Below are positions 1 to 5,453 of a stretch of 10,715 nucleotides of DNA, piece by piece (the first letter of the stretch is position 1; each line of letters starts with the position of its first letter). The DNA lies in NCBI GenBank assembly GCA_902761265.1, contig CACWJV010000050.1, positions 1 to 10,715 of the forward strand, read 5' to 3'. Made by a program: the position numbers and the translations under genes. The DNA comes from Oscillospiraceae bacterium. GTDB lineage: Bacteria > Bacillota > Clostridia > Oscillospirales > Acutalibacteraceae. The notes beneath the pieces were generated by a model that ran no database searches, was not told where the DNA came from, and worked only from the letters and a program-made list of their open reading frames with translations.

Positions 1-14
1 CAATTCCATTTTAA

Positions 15-647
15 CGGATTTTTACCAAATATGCTCTACTTTTTTATTCTTTTTTCTCTCGTAGGCTCTTTGGTTACCCCAACATTTATTATAGAGCCTA
101 TTATTCCTACGGCATGGAGACCAATCCCAATAAAAACTACAACGGCCGCCATACGGGCTTCGAACAGCTTTACGGCTATTTCGAGGTGCGTTGTATTCTG
201 CCCAAAGGCGCAGGACTCAACCCGGCGTTCTGGCTGCTGACCGACGGTATGTGGGACGACGACACCGACGGCGGCGTTTCCGGGTGCGAAATCGACGTGT
301 TGGAAACCGGCACCGATTTTGACCAAAAGAGCAAGTATTTCGGCTCCATCCTGCAAACGGTGCATGTGGACGCCTACGGCGACGCCCACCGCCAGGAGAT
401 TCAGGGCTGGTTCTATGCCGACGACCCCTATCATAAATTCAACACCTACGGTGTGGAGTGGAACAAAGACGGCTACATCTTTTATGTCAACGGCCGCGAA
501 ACGGCGCGCACGGACTTCGGCGGCGTGTGTCAGGTGCCGCTGTATCTGATTTTGTCGCTCGGCGTAGACGAAAAGGTAGCGGATAACGACGATCTGCCGT
601 CGTCCTTCGTCGTGGACTATGTGCGGGCGTATCAATATAAGACTTAA
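15..647 (+). pseudogene. 5'-truncated GH16 family glycoside hydrolase fragment
   Basis: From the ATG at 114 the frame encodes 177 residues that are recognisably the C-terminal two thirds of a GH16 beta-glucanase/laminarinase-type domain. The strand YGYFEVRC is followed by LPKGAGLNPAFWLL. The catalytic signature EIDVLE lies near nt 288-305 (nucleophile Glu59, Asp61 and acid/base Glu64, counted from the ATG). The usual late strands HKFNTYGVEW, IFYVNGRE and VVDYVRAYQY end the protein. The family would cleave beta-1,3 or beta-1,3-1,4 glucans, normally outside the cell. The N-terminal strands (roughly 60-80 residues) and any signal peptide are missing. The frame stays open upstream only to a TAA at 12-14, and no Shine-Dalgarno precedes the ATG at 114. 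Bases 1-110 are AT-rich (35 G+C in 110 by my count), unlike the gene. I infer a decayed or rearranged 5' end, or an assembly junction, rather than a working gene. Confidence 0.7.
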
Positions 648-763
648 GGGTTGAAGGGGAGAAGACAATATCTGTGTTTTCTTTCGCGGGTACAGCCTGT
701 CGATTGGTTTTTTTGTTCGTCGCGTCACGCCGCCCCATTGTCCCTTCACCTCTCAAACCCTTT
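646..763. repeat. Imperfect terminal-inverted-repeat-like element in an intergenic gap
   Basis: The sequence from 646 to about 669 and the reverse complement of about 737-763 are both close to AAGGGTTTGAGAGG followed by a GAAGG-rich run and ACAAT, with two short gaps and a few mismatches. They enclose about 66 nt. This could be a small MITE-like element or a chance purine-rich match. No transposase or target duplication is visible. The rest of the gap up to the promoter at 773 shows nothing else. Confidence 0.25.
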
Positions 764-772
764 CCACAAACC

Positions 773-801
773 TTGACAACCAATCCGCACGGTGCTATAA
801 T
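773..801 (+). promoter_or_regulatory. Sigma-A promoter of the GDPD gene
   Basis: TTGACA at 773-778, a 17-bp spacer and TATAAT at 796-801: a perfect consensus for both hexamers. The likely transcription start near 808 lies 26 nt before the ATG at 834. Confidence 0.9.
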
Positions 802-833
802 CAGTGTACTTGTTACGGGAAGGTGAAGAAACC

Positions 834-1601
834 ATGGCTCAGATCCATGTAATCGCACACAGAGGCGCCAATATCTATGCGCCGCAAAACACGATGCCTG
901 CCTTTCAGCGCGGTCTGGAAATCGGCGTGGACGGCTTTGAAACCGACGTCCATCTGACGCAGGACGGCAAGCTCGTGCTGTGTCACAACTATACCATCGA
1001 CAAAACGTCAAACGGCAAGGGCAGTATTTCGCAGATGACGCTCGGCAAGCTGAAAACGTTCGATTTCGGCTCGTACTTTTCGCCGAAGTTTGCCGACACG
1101 CGCATCCCGACGCTGCGGGAACTGCTGGAGCTGGTGGCCGACGATTCGCAGATCCGGGTGCTCAACATCGAACTGAAAAGTCCGCGCACCAACGAAACGT
1201 CCATCGTGCGCGACACGATTGCCATGGTCAAAGAATACGGCCTGTTCGACAAAATGCTGATGTCCTCGTTTGACCCCAAGCTGCTGCTTGAAGCCAAGCG
1301 GATCGACCCGAAAACGAAGACCGGCTTTCTTTACAGCCCGAACAGCAAATTCCAGTTCCGCATCTACCGCAATCCGCTGGAGTTCGCAAAAAGCGTCGGC
1401 GCCGACGCGCTGCATCCGTTTTCGATGTATGTCAACGCCGACCTTGTCAAAAAGGCCCACGACAGCGGCATGCAGATCAACGTCTGGACAGTCAACAGCC
1501 CGCGATCCATCCTGCGGCTGGCGGCGCTCGGTGTAGACGGTATCATCACCGACTACCCCGACGTGGTCAAGGGTGTGCTGGAAGCGCACAACTACAGATA
1601 A
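834..1601 (+). CDS. Glycerophosphodiester phosphodiesterase (GDPD family, cytoplasmic)
   Basis: A 255-residue single-domain GDPD. The family hydrolyses glycerophosphodiesters (deacylated phospholipids) to sn-glycerol 3-phosphate and an alcohol in a TIM barrel with a divalent metal. The expected residues are present: catalytic His9 in the opening HRG motif, metal ligands Glu36 and Asp38 in FETDVHLTQDG, second catalytic His51, and Glu113 and Lys115 in NIELK. The closing strands INVWTVN and GVDGIITDYPD are typical of the family. There are two small deviations: APQNT replaces the usual APENT, and HN replaces HD after the second His. No signal peptide or membrane segment is seen, so it should be cytosolic. 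The start at 834 is chosen because AAGGTG lies 8 nt upstream; the GTG at 804 sits within the transcription-start region. It is monocistronic, with its own consensus promoter and terminator. The exact substrate cannot be read from sequence. Confidence 0.93.
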   Translation: MAQIHVIAHRGANIYAPQNTMPAFQRGLEIGVDGFETDVHLTQDGKLVLCHNYTIDKTSNGKGSISQMTLGKLKTFDFGSYFSPKFADTRIPTLRELLELVADDSQIRVLNIELKSPRTNETSIVRDTIAMVKEYGLFDKMLMSSFDPKLLLEAKRIDPKTKTGFLYSPNSKFQFRIYRNPLEFAKSVGADALHPFSMYVNADLVKKAHDSGMQINVWTVNSPRSILRLAALGVDGIITDYPDVVKGVLEAHNYR

Positions 1602-1609
1602 CACACGGC

Positions 1610-1640
1610 GGAGAGACCGAAAAGTCTCTCCACTTTTTTT
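1610..1640 (+). terminator. Intrinsic terminator after the GDPD gene
   Basis: An 8-bp perfect stem, GGAGAGAC (1610-1617) with GTCTCTCC (1624-1631), has a 6-nt loop and is followed by AC and seven T at 1634-1640. Confidence 0.9.
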
Positions 1641-1650
1641 ACGGGAACTA

Positions 1651-1679
1651 TTGACAATTGAGAAAAAATAGTGTAGAAT
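1651..1679 (+). promoter_or_regulatory. Sigma-A promoter of tRNA-Val
   Basis: TTGACA at 1651-1656, a 17-bp spacer and TAGAAT at 1674-1679. The predicted start near 1686 leaves a leader of about a dozen nt before the mature tRNA at 1699. Confidence 0.85.
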
Positions 1680-1698
1680 ACCATTCGCAGCAGCAAAC

Positions 1699-1775
<77 letters not shown>

Positions 1776-1809
1776 AAATGCCGATGCTATCCAGCATCGG
1801 CATTTTTTT
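1776..1809 (+). terminator. Intrinsic terminator after tRNA-Val
   Basis: A 9-bp GC-rich stem, GCCGATGCT (1780-1788) with AGCATCGGC (1793-1801), has loop ATCC, is extended by A-T pairs on both sides and ends in seven T (1803-1809). No clear promoter lies between it and the lipoprotein start at 1863, so leaky read-through from the tRNA promoter may feed the next gene (inference). Confidence 0.92.
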
Positions 1810-1862
1810 GCAGGTTTGTCGCTGCAAAACAAAATCCAATATTTCAGATGGAGGCTATCAGA

Positions 1863-2777
1863 ATGAACACGAAAAAAATCATCTGCCTTGTACTGTCGCT
1901 GGTTCTTTGCACCGCGCTGTTTGCGGCCTGCGGCAAAACCGAAACGCCGGCCGACGACGGCCAGAACCCGGTCATGAACATTGTCGGCACCTATATGAAC
2001 GACCGCTGCACCGCAACGATCGAAGCGGACGGCACCGACGGCGCCAAAGTCAGCGCCTATTGGGGTGACACCGCCAGAGACGGATTCCAGTGGGAACTGA
2101 CCGGTACGTATGATGCTGCCACAAAACGCATCAATTATACCGACGCCAAAAAATCGAGCGTGACCTATACGGATGTCGATCAGTTTGACGTCAACGAAGT
2201 GCTGTTTGAAAACGGTACGGGCTACATTCAGATCAACGAAGACGGCACCCTGACCTGGAACGACGATCAGGATGCAGATATGGCGTTTGAACCGCTGGAA
2301 TTTGTGCCGCTTGTGGATGAAGAAGACACGCAGGCATCCGAAGCAGACACGCAGGCGTCAGAGGCCGACACCACGGACGGCACCGACGCTGCTGGAGAAG
2401 AAGTGTCCCACGAGTTTACCGACTATACCGGCATCTACAGCTCCGGCCGCTGCTCGATCGAAATCGGCGGCGACAAGGACAACGCGACGATCAGCGTGAC
2501 CTGGGGCAGCTCCGCAGCCGAAGCGAGCGTGTGGACCATGAAAGGTTCGTTCGATCCCGATACGCTGCGTATCACCTATACCGACGCTGTGAAGGCGAAC
2601 CGTGTCTATGACGAAAACGGCGAAGTTGCGTCCGAAACGGTGGAATACGAAGACGGCTACGGCCGCATCCAGTTCTACGGCGACGGTACGCTTGCGTGGC
2701 AGGATGAAGTGGAAGCTGACCAGCTCGACGGTATGACGTTTGAAAAAACAATCGTCGGCTGTTTGCGGAATTTCTGA
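1863..2777 (+). CDS. Predicted lipoprotein with two tandem homologous domains, function unknown
   Basis: A 304-residue protein with a lipoprotein signal peptide: a lysine-containing N terminus, a hydrophobic core (about residues 6-21) and lipobox ALFAAC with Cys23 as the lipidated residue. It would be anchored to the outer face of the membrane. The mature part holds two related beta-rich domains of roughly 100 residues (about 41-145 and 189-295). Each starts with G-x-Y and a short R/C stretch, then a W-G strand, W-x-(L/M)-x-G, I-x-Y-T-D-A and a closing G-(Y/R)-IQ...DGTL-W strand. They are joined by an acidic linker (about 151-186) in which DTQASEA is repeated. I do not recognise a named family, and no catalytic motif is apparent. 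The start at 1863 is preferred because GGAGG lies 8 nt upstream; the frame stays open back into the tRNA, which is an artefact. The last residues (IVGCLRNF) do not match the end of the first domain. Confidence 0.85.
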   Translation: MNTKKIICLVLSLVLCTALFAACGKTETPADDGQNPVMNIVGTYMNDRCTATIEADGTDGAKVSAYWGDTARDGFQWELTGTYDAATKRINYTDAKKSSVTYTDVDQFDVNEVLFENGTGYIQINEDGTLTWNDDQDADMAFEPLEFVPLVDEEDTQASEADTQASEADTTDGTDAAGEEVSHEFTDYTGIYSSGRCSIEIGGDKDNATISVTWGSSAAEASVWTMKGSFDPDTLRITYTDAVKANRVYDENGEVASETVEYEDGYGRIQFYGDGTLAWQDEVEADQLDGMTFEKTIVGCLRNF

Positions 2778-2783
2778 TGAGGT

Positions 2784-2816
2784 AAAAACAGTGTGCATGG
2801 CTGCACACTGTTTTTT
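2784..2816 (+). terminator. Intrinsic terminator after the lipoprotein gene
   Basis: A 9-bp stem, CAGTGTGCA (2789-2797) with TGCACACTG (2802-2810), has loop TGGC, a run of A before it and six T (2811-2816) after it. Confidence 0.92.
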
Positions 2817-2837
2817 CTGCCGTACCGCGAGGGGGAC

Positions 2838-2866
2838 TTGTCTTTTTGCGTCGGATCCTGTATAAT
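2838..2866 (+). promoter_or_regulatory. Sigma-A promoter of the DUF1643 gene
   Basis: TTGTCT at 2838-2843, a 17-bp spacer and TATAAT at 2861-2866. The leader of about 46 nt carries a small GC hairpin, CCGGCG (2886-2891) with CGCCGG (2898-2903), just before the ribosome site. Confidence 0.8.
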
Positions 2867-2918
2867 CAAAAAGAACCAATGACGTCCGGCGCGTTGCCGC
2901 CGGCAGAAAGGAGACGCT

Positions 2919-3539
2919 ATGCATATTCCCGCTGCGGAAAGCACCACGCTTTCCATCGAACCGTTCGACCGGGCGCTAAGGGAAGCAAAACAGCAAACGC
3001 ATATCCGCTACGACGTACGCGACTGGCTGTATGTGCCGAACCATTACACCGAATACCGTTACATCCTCGGCACAACCGGCAAACAACCGCTGATTTGCAT
3101 CGGCATCAATCCGTCCACGGCGGCGCCGAACGATCTGGATCCCACGCTCAAATCCGTAGAGCGGATCGCAAAAAGCAACGGGTACGACAGCTTTATCATG
3201 TTCAACGTCTATGCCCAGCGCGCCACCCGGCCGAACGATATGGACCGCACGCGCAACGAAACACTCCACCGCGAAAATATGCGTGCGTTCGATTATATCC
3301 TGTCGCTCTGCGAAAACGGACAGCCTGCCGTCTGGGCGGCCTGGGGCAACATCGTTGAAATGCGGCCCTATCTCAAAGACTGCCTGCGCGATATGGTCCG
3401 GCTCGGCAAACAGCACGGCGCGCACTGGTACTCTTGCGGCGCGATCAGCAAAAAAGGCCACCCGCACCACCCGTTGTATCTCAAAAAAGACAGCCCGCTC
3501 GATCTGTTTGATATGGAAACGTATCTCGAAATTTTGTAA
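2919..3539 (+). CDS. DUF1643 domain-containing protein
   Basis: A 206-residue soluble protein. Residues about 45-190 match the DUF1643 family as I remember it: IGINPSTA (61-68) followed by a D-x-T segment (LDPTLKSVERIA), FNVYAQRAT (95-103), a W-x-x-W-G-N strand (139-144) and the closing KGHPHHPLYL (179-188). The family's biochemical role is not established to my knowledge. Conserved Asn, Asp, Trp and His residues suggest an enzyme or nucleotide-binding fold, but that is inference. Its roughly 45-residue N-terminal extension shows no signal peptide. The start at 2919 has AAGGAG five nt upstream. It has its own sigma-A promoter and is followed directly by a hairpin terminator that overlaps the start of spoIIID. 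Confidence 0.85.
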   Translation: MHIPAAESTTLSIEPFDRALREAKQQTHIRYDVRDWLYVPNHYTEYRYILGTTGKQPLICIGINPSTAAPNDLDPTLKSVERIAKSNGYDSFIMFNVYAQRATRPNDMDRTRNETLHRENMRAFDYILSLCENGQPAVWAAWGNIVEMRPYLKDCLRDMVRLGKQHGAHWYSCGAISKKGHPHHPLYLKKDSPLDLFDMETYLEIL

Positions 3540-3540
3540 G

Positions 3541-3569
3541 GCATAACCCGTTGCCATCCCTCATAGACA
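3541..3569 (+). promoter_or_regulatory. Candidate sigma-E-type promoter of spoIIID
   Basis: GCATAAC (3541-3547) resembles the B. subtilis sigma-E -35 (KMATATT, 5 of 7). CATAGACA (3562-3569) resembles its -10 (CATACAMT, about 5 of 8). The spacing is 14 bp, as is usual for sigma-E. spoIIID is a known sigma-E target in Bacillus, so the position makes sense. The match is only moderate, and a start near 3575 would put the ribosome site almost at the 5' end of the transcript. Confidence 0.35.
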
Positions 3570-3602
3570 TGAAATGAGGAGAGATGGCGATGGGTCTTTT
3601 TT
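3546..3602 (+). terminator. Long hairpin/terminator overlapping the spoIIID ribosome site and start codon
   Basis: Bases 3546-3558 pair with 3583-3595 (13 bp, two G-U). After a 3-nt bulge (3580-3582), 3559-3564 pairs with 3574-3579 (6 bp), closing a 9-nt loop. Six T at 3597-3602 follow almost at once. This is the only terminator candidate for the DUF1643 gene. Its 3' arm contains the spoIIID Shine-Dalgarno (AGGAG, 3577-3581) and both candidate ATGs (3584, 3590), and the T run lies in spoIIID codons 3-5. Confidence 0.75.
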
Positions 3603-3877
3603 CGGAGGAACGGGCAAAACAGCTCGGCGCTTATCTTGTGGAAACCGGAGCAACGGTGCGCCAGGCAGCGCAAAAATTTGCTGTGAGCAAATCGACGGTA
3701 CATGTGGACGTGACGCGCCGGCTACGAAAGCTGGATCCGGATCTTTACGACCGCGTGCGGCAGGTGCTCGACGAAAATAAACGCGAACGGCATCTGCGCG
3801 GCGGGCAGGCAACCAAGCGAAAGTTTGCGCAGCGTGAAAGTCAACAGTCTTTGGCGGATAGCAAGACAGCAAGATAG
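3590..3877 (+). CDS. spoIIID: Sporulation transcriptional regulator SpoIIID
   Basis: A 95-residue protein that closely follows SpoIIID (about 93 residues in Bacillus). SpoIIID is a small DNA-binding protein that switches mother-cell genes on and off in the sigma-E to sigma-K stage of sporulation. Visible signatures are LGAYLVETGATVRQAA, the helix-turn-helix core FAVSKSTVHVDVTRRL, LDPDLYDRVRQVLDENK, and the conserved basic C-terminal segment RHLRGGQATKRKF. After that come about 15 poorly conserved residues, partly encoded by a tandem 8-bp repeat. Two ATGs compete: AGGAG is only 2 nt from the ATG at 3584 but 8 nt from the ATG at 3590, so I choose 3590. The start region is buried in a terminator-like hairpin, which suggests that read-through from DUF1643 is kept from expressing this gene. 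A candidate sigma-E promoter overlaps the hairpin. Confidence 0.93.
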   Translation: MGLFSEERAKQLGAYLVETGATVRQAAQKFAVSKSTVHVDVTRRLRKLDPDLYDRVRQVLDENKRERHLRGGQATKRKFAQRESQQSLADSKTAR

Positions 3878-3892
3878 CAAGAATGCAAGAGC
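3861..3892. repeat. Four tandem 8-bp repeats (GCAAGANN) across the spoIIID stop codon
   Basis: GCAAGA starts at 3861, 3869, 3877 and 3885, an exact 8-bp period with two variable bases between copies. The TAG stop (3875-3877) lies at the junction of copies 2 and 3. Since 8 is not a multiple of 3, a gain or loss of one copy would change the C-terminal tail. A 12-bp perfect palindrome, GCGCTGCAGCGC (3894-3905), follows. No convincing terminator is seen in 3878-3958. Confidence 0.7.
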
Positions 3893-3958
3893 GGCGCTGC
3901 AGCGCTGACTGCTGACCGCTAACTGTGAAGGCATGTGGAGCCGCAGTGCTGACGACTG

Positions 3959-3987
3959 TTGACTTTTTTATGGAACTATGCTATACT
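3959..3987 (+). promoter_or_regulatory. Sigma-A promoter of the hyd operon
   Basis: TTGACT at 3959-3964, a 17-bp spacer and TATACT at 3982-3987. The predicted start is near 3994, which gives a leader of about 116 nt before the first ATG. Confidence 0.82.
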
Positions 3988-3993
3988 ACAGAC

Positions 3994-4109
3994 GTAACCT
4001 GACATCAAGAGCAATCTGCGTGAAAGGTGCGGCAAAATCGTTGTAACGCGGGATCGCTGCGCCTTGTCGGGTGCGGCGATATTTTTTTTATTCTATGGAG
4101 GATTTTACT
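3994..4109 (+). promoter_or_regulatory. hyd operon leader with terminator/antiterminator-type alternative structures
   Basis: The leader contains GGTGCGGC twice, at 4026-4033 and 4070-4077. Both copies can pair with the same segment GCTGCGCC (4056-4063). The first pairing gives a 10-bp antiterminator-like stem (4024-4033 with 4056-4065). The second is part of the intrinsic terminator at 4053-4089. This mutually exclusive layout is typical of attenuators and riboswitches. I do not recognise a known aptamer or a T-box specifier, and I see no leader peptide. The ligand or regulator is unknown. Confidence 0.55.
4053..4089 (+). terminator. Intrinsic terminator (attenuator) in the hyd leader
   Basis: An 11-bp stem (4053-4063 with 4070-4080, two G-U pairs) has a 6-nt loop, then one A and eight T (4082-4089). 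It lies downstream of the operon promoter and 20 nt before the first ATG, so unless bypassed it would stop the whole operon. Confidence 0.75.
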
Positions 4110-4358
4110 ATGGAAACCAGAGTTGCAGTAATGAGCATCATCGTGGAACAGACCGAAACCGTGGACGCACTTAACGCGCTGCTGCACGACTACGGCGATT
4201 ATATCATCGGCCGGATGGGCATTCCCTATCGCCAAAAGGGCATCAACATCATCTCCATCGCGCTCGACGCGCCGCAGGACACGATCTCCGCACTGGCGGG
4301 CAAGATCGGCAACCTGCCCGGCATCAGCGTCAAAACGGCGCTCGCCAACCTCGCATGA
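4110..4358 (+). CDS. TM1266-family iron-only hydrogenase system putative regulator
   Basis: An 82-residue protein of the TM1266 family, a small ACT/ferredoxin-like fold resembling the NikR C-terminal domain, usually encoded next to hydE/hydG and annotated as a putative regulator of the [FeFe]-hydrogenase system. The whole sequence fits: a first beta strand VAVMSIIVEQ, the hallmark block LLHDYGDYIIGRMGIPYR (about 25-42), the strand INIISIALDAPQD, and LPGISVKTA at the end. No DNA-binding helix-turn-helix is visible, so its regulatory role is by association. The start at 4110 has GGAGG 8 nt upstream; an in-frame GTG at 4071 would fall inside the leader terminator. It is the first gene of the operon, and its TGA overlaps the hydE ATG (ATGA). 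Confidence 0.92.
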   Translation: METRVAVMSIIVEQTETVDALNALLHDYGDYIIGRMGIPYRQKGINIISIALDAPQDTISALAGKIGNLPGISVKTALANLA

Positions 4359-5425
4359 CCGCGCGTTCTCTGGCGCGCGCTCTGTGTGCCGGTGAATCGT
4401 TGGACGCCGCCGCCTTTGAAACGCTGCTTGCGGAAAGCACCGGGGAAACCGACGCGCTGCTGCGCGATGCCGCCGTGCGTGTGCGCAAAAAGATCTACGG
4501 CAACAGCGTCTTTGTTCGCGGGCTGATTGAGATCAGCAACATTTGCAAAAACGACTGCTACTATTGCGGGATCCGCCGCAGCAACCGGTGCGCCGACCGC
4601 TACCGGCTGACGAAAACGCAAATCCTCGACTGCGCCGACGAGGGCTGCCGCCTCGGCTTTCGCACTTTCGTTTTGCAAGGGGGCGAAGACGGCGCGCTGA
4701 CCGACGACTTTTTGTGCGATCTGATCGACAAGCTCAAAACCGCGCACCCCGACTGCGCTGTGACGCTTTCGCTCGGCGAACGCAGCAAAGAGAGCTACCG
4801 TTTGCTCTTTGCCGCCGGGGCCGACCGTTATCTGCTGCGGCACGAAACCGCAACCAAAGCACACTACGAAAAGCTGCATCCGCCGGCGCTCTCGTTTGAC
4901 AACCGGATGCGCTGCCTTTCCGATTTGCGGGAAATCGGCTATCAGGTCGGCGCCGGGTTTATGGTCGGCTCGCCCTTTCAAACCAAGGCCGACCTTGCGC
5001 GCGATCTGTGTTTCATTCGCGACTTTGCGCCCGACATGTGCGGCATCGGTCCGTTCATTCCCCATAAGGATACGCCCTTTGCGCACTATCCGCAGGGCAC
5101 GCTCGACGAGACGCTGCGGCTGCTGTCTATCATCCGGCTATTGCGGCCCAACATATTGTTGCCTGCAACCACCGCCCTCGGCACGATCCATCCGCTGGGT
5201 CGTGAAAAAGGGATCGAAGCCGGCGCCAACGTCGTGATGCCGAACCTGTCGCCGGTGGACGTGCGCAAAAAATACGCGCTCTACGACAACAAGATCTGCA
5301 CCGGGGAGGAGTCCGCCCAGTGCAAGGACTGCCTGTCGCGCCGGATGCAAAGCATCGGCTACAAAGTGGTCGTCGACCGCGGTGACATTAAAAAAGAACC
5401 ATTATCATCTCACGCCGAAGAGTGA
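4355..5425 (+). CDS. hydE: [FeFe] hydrogenase H-cluster radical SAM maturase HydE
   Basis: A 356-residue radical SAM enzyme that acts in assembly of the [2Fe] subcluster of the H-cluster, downstream of HydG, in the cytoplasm. The radical SAM cluster motif CX3CX2C is Cys64-Cys68-Cys71 (CKNDCYYC), followed by GIRRSNR and RYRLT. The barrel shows VLQGGED, VTLSLGE, GADRYLLRHET, GAGFMVGSPFQT, GIGPFIPHKDTP, LPATTALGT and GANVVMPNLSP, all close to Thermotoga HydE. A C-terminal triad, Cys315-X7-Cys323-X2-Cys326, matches the optional second Fe-S site of the Thermotoga enzyme. The start at 4355 overlaps the previous stop (ATGA) and has no clear Shine-Dalgarno, so translation is probably coupled. An N-terminal helical stretch like that of the homologues supports this start. 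The length is normal for the family. Confidence 0.96.
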   Translation: MTARSLARALCAGESLDAAAFETLLAESTGETDALLRDAAVRVRKKIYGNSVFVRGLIEISNICKNDCYYCGIRRSNRCADRYRLTKTQILDCADEGCRLGFRTFVLQGGEDGALTDDFLCDLIDKLKTAHPDCAVTLSLGERSKESYRLLFAAGADRYLLRHETATKAHYEKLHPPALSFDNRMRCLSDLREIGYQVGAGFMVGSPFQTKADLARDLCFIRDFAPDMCGIGPFIPHKDTPFAHYPQGTLDETLRLLSIIRLLRPNILLPATTALGTIHPLGREKGIEAGANVVMPNLSPVDVRKKYALYDNKICTGEESAQCKDCLSRRMQSIGYKVVVDRGDIKKEPLSSHAEE

Positions 5426-5453
5426 TCTGAGGCGAAAGAAAGGAACAAACAAT

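Noticed and set aside
31..240. Hydrophobic frame starting at the ATG at 31 that looks like a signal peptide (MLYFFILFSLVGSLV)
   Set aside because: It lies in a different frame from the GH16 domain, has no ribosome site, is driven by T-rich DNA, and runs on into the GH16 sequence out of frame. A frameshifted signal peptide for GH16 is possible but unsupported, since the intervening domain half is missing.
36..749. Long minus-strand open frame (237 codons) across the GH16 fragment
   Set aside because: It lies antisense to recognisable GH16 sequence, gives a low-complexity Val/Gly/His-rich translation and has no ribosome site: a shadow of GC-rich codons.
3861..3892. CRISPR-like repeats
   Set aside because: The repeat unit is 8 bp with 2-bp gaps, too short and without spacers or cas genes: a simple tandem repeat.
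3900..3951. Stem CAGCGCTG/CAGTGCTG as a spoIIID terminator
   Set aside because: Only 8 bp with a 36-nt loop, and the nearby T run is the spacer of the hyd promoter and too far from the stem.
3994..4109. T-box or TPP riboswitch in the hyd leader
   Set aside because: I do not find the T-box sequence TGGNACCGCG or the TPP-type CTGAGA element. Only the alternative stems are supported.
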